Shown: positions 5,634-7,839 of the stretch, piece after piece
Layout: every line of letters begins with the position of its first letter
Position numbering within the stretch: the stretch's first letter is position 1
Assembly (NCBI GenBank): GCA_945952575.1
Contig: CAMFIY010000122.1
Span: 1 to 7,839, forward strand
DNA length: 7,839 nucleotides
Reading direction: 5' to 3'
Origin: an uncultured Leucobacter sp.
Lineage (GTDB): Bacteria > Actinomycetota > Actinomycetes > Actinomycetales > Microbacteriaceae
Notes under the pieces: model-generated
Told to the model about the DNA's origin: nothing
What the model saw: only the letters and a program-made list of their open reading frames with translations
Databases searched by the model: none
Program-made: the position numbers and the translations under genes

Positions 5634-6374
5634 TCAGCCGATCGCCACCCCGAACGCGAGCCCGATCAGGTAGGTCGCCGCCATCGTGGCCGAGCCCATC
5701 AGCACGTTGCGGACGATCGCCGGGAGCAGCGGTGCCTTGCCGAGCCGGGCGCTGATCCAGCCCGTCAGGAACAATCCGATGACCACCGCAGCCGCTGTGA
5801 CGATGATCGGGCTGCCGAGCGGCAGCAGGATCATGACGAGCGGGATCAGCGCGCCGACCGTGAACGCCACGAATGACGAAAGCGCGGCGAGCCACGGATT
5901 CGTGAGCTCCTCCGGATCGATCCCGAGTTCGACCTCGGCGTGCGCCGCAAGCGCATCATGCTCCGTCAACTCCTCGGCGACCTGTCGGGCGAGCGCCGCG
6001 GAGAGTCCCCGCTTGCGATACATCCCCGTCAACTCCGCGAGCTCGGCCGCCGGCTGATCCTCGAGCTCCTTGACCTCCTTCGCGATGAGCGCCTTCTCGG
6101 TGTCGCGCTGCGTGCTCACCGAGACGTACTCGCCGCCAGCCATCGAGAACGCACCCGCAACCAGTGCCGCGATTCCGGCCGTGGCGATCGCGGCCACGTT
6201 GCCCGGAGTCGCCGCCGCCACCCCGACCACCACACCCGCAACAGAAACGATGCCGTCGTTCGCACCGAGCACGCCGGCGCGCAACCAGTTCAGTCGCTGC
6301 CCGATGCGCTCATCCGCGTGCGCCTCGTGGAGATGGTTGATCGCCGACTCGATACTCGCCTGATCTTCAGCCAT
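5634..6374 (-). CDS. VIT1/CCC1-family Fe2+/Mn2+ transporter
   Basis: This 246-aa membrane protein has the VIT/CCC1 layout. A short His/Glu-rich N-terminal helix (HLHEAHADER, 14-23) leads into TM1 with the signature GANDGIVSVAG (37-47). TM2 (about 60-80) ends in SMAGGEYVSVSTQRD (77-91), a family hallmark. A cytosolic loop (95-158) carries several Glu residues (KEVKELE, EELTEHDA, EVELGIDPEEL) expected to bind metal, and three C-terminal TM segments lie at about 161-185, 189-209 and 217-244. Relatives move Fe2+ and Mn2+ out of the cytosol, protecting against excess metal. ATG 6374 begins a typical N-terminus. It has no good Shine-Dalgarno and may be leaderless. A DtxR/IdeR-type box lies 37 bp upstream, pointing to iron control, and siderophore-uptake genes lie next to it. 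The length is normal for bacterial members. Confidence 0.92.
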   Translation of the reverse strand: MAEDQASIESAINHLHEAHADERIGQRLNWLRAGVLGANDGIVSVAGVVVGVAAATPGNVAAIATAGIAALVAGAFSMAGGEYVSVSTQRDTEKALIAKEVKELEDQPAAELAELTGMYRKRGLSAALARQVAEELTEHDALAAHAEVELGIDPEELTNPWLAALSSFVAFTVGALIPLVMILLPLGSPIIVTAAAVVIGLFLTGWISARLGKAPLLPAIVRNVLMGSATMAATYLIGLAFGVAIG

Positions 6375-6380
6375 GTACTC

Positions 6381-6409
6381 ATGATGGGCCGAACCCGCCG
6401 ACGCGACAA
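6381..6409 (-). promoter_or_regulatory. Predicted promoter of the VIT-type transporter
   Basis: On the minus strand, -35 TTGTCG (6409-6404, 4/6) and -10 CATCAT (6386-6381, 4/6) are separated by 17 bp. Six bases separate the -10 from ATG 6374, consistent with leaderless transcription. The two hexamers are imperfect, so the promoter may need an activator; the adjacent iron box would fit that. Confidence 0.45.
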
Positions 6410-6410
6410 G

Positions 6411-6429
6411 CTAGGTGAGGCTTACCTAT
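6411..6429. promoter_or_regulatory. DtxR/IdeR-type iron box
   Basis: This site matches the IdeR/DtxR consensus TTAGGTTAGGCTAACCTAA at 15 of 19 positions, and its core TAGGTGAGGCTTACCTA has 8 bp arms with one mismatched pair. It lies one base upstream of the predicted -35 of the VIT-type transporter gene, centred about 46 bp before that start codon. In mycobacteria and corynebacteria this regulator family represses uptake genes and can activate storage genes from upstream boxes. Location beside an iron-efflux/storage transporter suggests activation in iron excess, which is inference. Confidence 0.78.
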
Positions 6430-6694
6430 CCCGGCCGATCGCCCAAGAGCTCATCGATCGCGCTGACGACGAGTTCGAGACGCCGGCCTCCGAGAGAACT
6501 GTGGTGCGCCTCAGGCGCGGCCCGATACCGAGCCTGCTCGCCAGCACGGTGAGGTCCATCCCGAACACGCCGACCCCCGGTAGCTGCACAATTGCGGGGC
6601 CACCCGGCCCCTCCTGCAGATGGAACCAGAGCTCGCTCCCGGCTACCGTGGCGTAGCTCCCCACGGCGCGCCAGTCACGGTGCCCTTTGCGCAC
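6422..6694 (-). CDS. Doubtful 90-aa hypothetical protein
   Basis: A GTG-started frame fills most of the 341 bp between the siderophore-interacting protein and the VIT transporter. I recognise no family. Residues 1-55 look protein-like (YATVAGSELWFHLQEGPGG, VGVFGMDLTVLASRLGI), with roughly four in five third codon positions being G or C over the whole frame. The end (SEAGVSNSSSARSMSSW) is low in complexity and uses less typical codons. There is no clear Shine-Dalgarno before GTG 6694. The frame is the direct in-frame continuation of the preceding gene beyond its TGA stop, and its own TAA stop (6422-6424) lies inside the iron box. It may be a small third gene of the siderophore operon, a decayed gene, or a chance frame. 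Confidence 0.35.
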   Translation of the reverse strand: MRKGHRDWRAVGSYATVAGSELWFHLQEGPGGPAIVQLPGVGVFGMDLTVLASRLGIGPRLRRTTVLSEAGVSNSSSARSMSSWAIGRDR

Positions 6695-6715
6695 CGGGGG
6701 TAAGACCTGATCGGC

Positions 6716-7669
6716 TCATCCGCGCATGGCGACGCCACGGCGCCAATACCCCATGAAGGCCACCTGGGCCCGGTCGATGCCGAGATCCTTCACAAGGTGA
6801 CGGCGGAGCGTCGTGACGACACCGCTCTCCCCGGCAATCCAGAAGTACCTGTCCACCGAGGCAGGGGCGGCGGCAATCGGCTCACCGAGGCCGGAGTAGT
6901 CCGCGGTCTCCCACAGCAGCTCCTCCCCTTCGAGGTCGCGCACCTCCACGGCCGCATCCGCACCGCCCAGATATCCGAGCACCGCCGGAATCAGAGACGA
7001 CCCGTGCTCCGCCTCCGCAGCGCGCGGCAGCCAGGTCACCTCGATGCCGGGCGGCGCCTGGATCGACAGGATGTCGGATGCCGTCGGCACCTCGATGAAC
7101 GCCGCGCCGCGCAGGTCGCGCGGCGCATCCTCCAGGATCCGGGCGATCGCCGGCGCGGCGGTCTCGTCACCGGCGAGCAGGACGGATCGCGCCGCACCGG
7201 GGGCGTACTCCGCGCCGCCGTGCTCCGAGGAAGGGATTCCCCGGCGCGGACCGACGATGAACACCGGCTGCCCGACCTGCACCGTGCTCGCCCAGGTCGA
7301 CGCGGGTCCCGTGCGCCCGGGCTCCAGATGGAGCACGAAGTCGACCACGACCTCGGTGCCCTCCTCCGCCACATGCAGCTCACGCACCGAATAGGTGCGC
7401 ATCGAACCGCGTTCCTCCTCAGGGATCGCGAGGAACGATCCCCACCAATCGTCGGATTCGCGGTCGATCGCCGGGATCGCCTGCGGCGTCGGCGGGAAGA
7501 TGATCTTGATGCGGGCATCGAAGATATCCCCCTCCGTCCCGAACTCGTCGAGATCCGGACCGCCGAACGTCACGCGGACGAAGCTCGGCGACACGAGTTC
7601 GATGCCCTGTACCCGCGTCAGTGCGAGCGCATAGCTGGGGCGCTCCTTCGTGGAATTCTCAGCGGACAT
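6716..7669 (-). CDS. Siderophore-interacting protein (FAD/NAD(P)H ferric-siderophore reductase)
   Basis: This 317-aa cytosolic flavoprotein belongs to the SIP/ViuB family, which reduces imported ferric siderophores to free Fe2+. An N-terminal FAD-binding barrel (about 12-145) has the flavin motif RTYSVR (91-96). The C-terminal SIP Rossmann-like domain has LLAGDETAAPAI (164-175), the family form of the NAD(P)H-binding region, FWIAGESGVVTTLRRHL (276-292) and the ending VAFMGYWRRG (303-312). ATG 7669 is chosen because GGGAGG lies five bases upstream; the same frame stays open to 7795 but that part is the coding region of the preceding ABC ATPase. It overlaps that gene by 11 nt, so the two are co-translated and act in sequence. 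The length is normal, with a short linker near 145-160. Confidence 0.93.
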   Translation of the reverse strand: MSAENSTKERPSYALALTRVQGIELVSPSFVRVTFGGPDLDEFGTEGDIFDARIKIIFPPTPQAIPAIDRESDDWWGSFLAIPEEERGSMRTYSVRELHVAEEGTEVVVDFVLHLEPGRTGPASTWASTVQVGQPVFIVGPRRGIPSSEHGGAEYAPGAARSVLLAGDETAAPAIARILEDAPRDLRGAAFIEVPTASDILSIQAPPGIEVTWLPRAAEAEHGSSLIPAVLGYLGGADAAVEVRDLEGEELLWETADYSGLGEPIAAAPASVDRYFWIAGESGVVTTLRRHLVKDLGIDRAQVAFMGYWRRGVAMRG

Positions 7670-7839
7670 GATGCCTCCCGATGGGTGTGACCAGCGGTTT
7701 TCCGGAAACCGGGTCGGTGGTGACGTAATTGGCGAGGCCGAAGACCTCCTCGACGAGCTCGGCGGTAACGACCTCGGCCGGCGTCCCGACGGCATGCACG
7801 CGGCCGCCGTTCATCGCCACGATCTCGTCCGCGTAGCGT
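7659..7839 (-). CDS. Iron-siderophore ABC transporter ATP-binding protein, C-terminal end (start outside window)
   Basis: Only the last 59 residues are visible, beginning RYADEIVAMNGGRVHAVGTP and ending GRHHVR before TGA (7659-7661). They match the tail of FecE/FepC-type ATPases: the strand after the H-loop (DEIVAMNGGRV), then GTPAEVVTAELVEEVFGL, then an NYVTTDPVSGKPLVTPIG tail characteristic of the iron-chelate group. Walker A, signature and H-loop lie upstream of the window edge. It would power import of a ferric siderophore through a FecCD-type permease, presumably encoded further upstream. The reading differs in frame from the siderophore-interacting protein gene and overlaps its start by 11 nt. 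The substrate cannot be told from this end. Confidence 0.88.
   Translation of the reverse strand, partial: RYADEIVAMNGGRVHAVGTPAEVVTAELVEEVFGLANYVTTDPVSGKPLVTPIGRHHVR

Noticed and set aside
5940..6656. Long plus-strand open frame antisense to the VIT-type transporter
   Set aside because: Arg-rich shadow of a well-matched membrane protein gene; no ribosome binding site and no recognisable domain.
7670..7795. N-terminal extension of the siderophore-interacting protein to 7795
   Set aside because: The stretch codes in another frame for the ABC ATPase tail, and the internal ATG 7669 has a good Shine-Dalgarno and fits the family's length.

Overview
The window looks like chromosomal DNA of a high-GC Gram-positive actinobacterium, most likely Microbacteriaceae and possibly Microbacterium. 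Reasons: strong GC bias at third codon positions in most genes, a pyruvate carboxylase with actinobacterial-style sequence, AGGAGG-type ribosome binding sites next to apparently leaderless genes with TANNNT -10 boxes, and a DtxR/IdeR-type iron box. The genus is inference; no rRNA or other marker is present.

Layout. Bases 1-515 are the biotin-carrier end of pyruvate carboxylase (+). It converges on a small unrecognised gene (547-870, -). At 975-1019 a strong promoter overlaps an AT-rich palindrome and drives an ArsR-type repressor, an AHSA1/SRPBCC protein and a SixA-like histidine phosphatase (1035-2354, +). These are packed with an ATGA overlap and a 10 bp gap. A fused DUF4031-HD hydrolase follows (2376-3317, +), apparently from its own leaderless promoter.

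Bases 3469-5518 (-) form a distinct two-gene unit: a MazG-like nucleotide pyrophosphohydrolase overlapping by 14 nt a GIY-YIG nuclease fused to a Schlafen-group-3/DUF2075 helicase. Helicase-gene lines counted by hand are about 47-50% GC (28/60 and 30/60), against 43/60 in a housekeeping line. It therefore looks like a laterally acquired module. The best guess is a defence or DNA-conflict role, combining nucleotide-pool hydrolysis with a nuclease-helicase. This is the most interesting part of the window.

Bases 5634-7839 (-) are about iron. A VIT1/CCC1 transporter has a 15/19 match to the DtxR/IdeR box directly upstream of its predicted -35. Further upstream lie a siderophore-interacting flavoprotein reductase and the end of a ferric-siderophore ABC ATPase, which overlap by 11 nt. 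The ATPase would power uptake, the reductase would release iron from the siderophore, and the VIT protein would remove excess Fe/Mn from the cytosol. A doubtful 90-aa frame sits between reductase and transporter. No tRNA, rRNA, CRISPR array or complete insertion sequence was seen.
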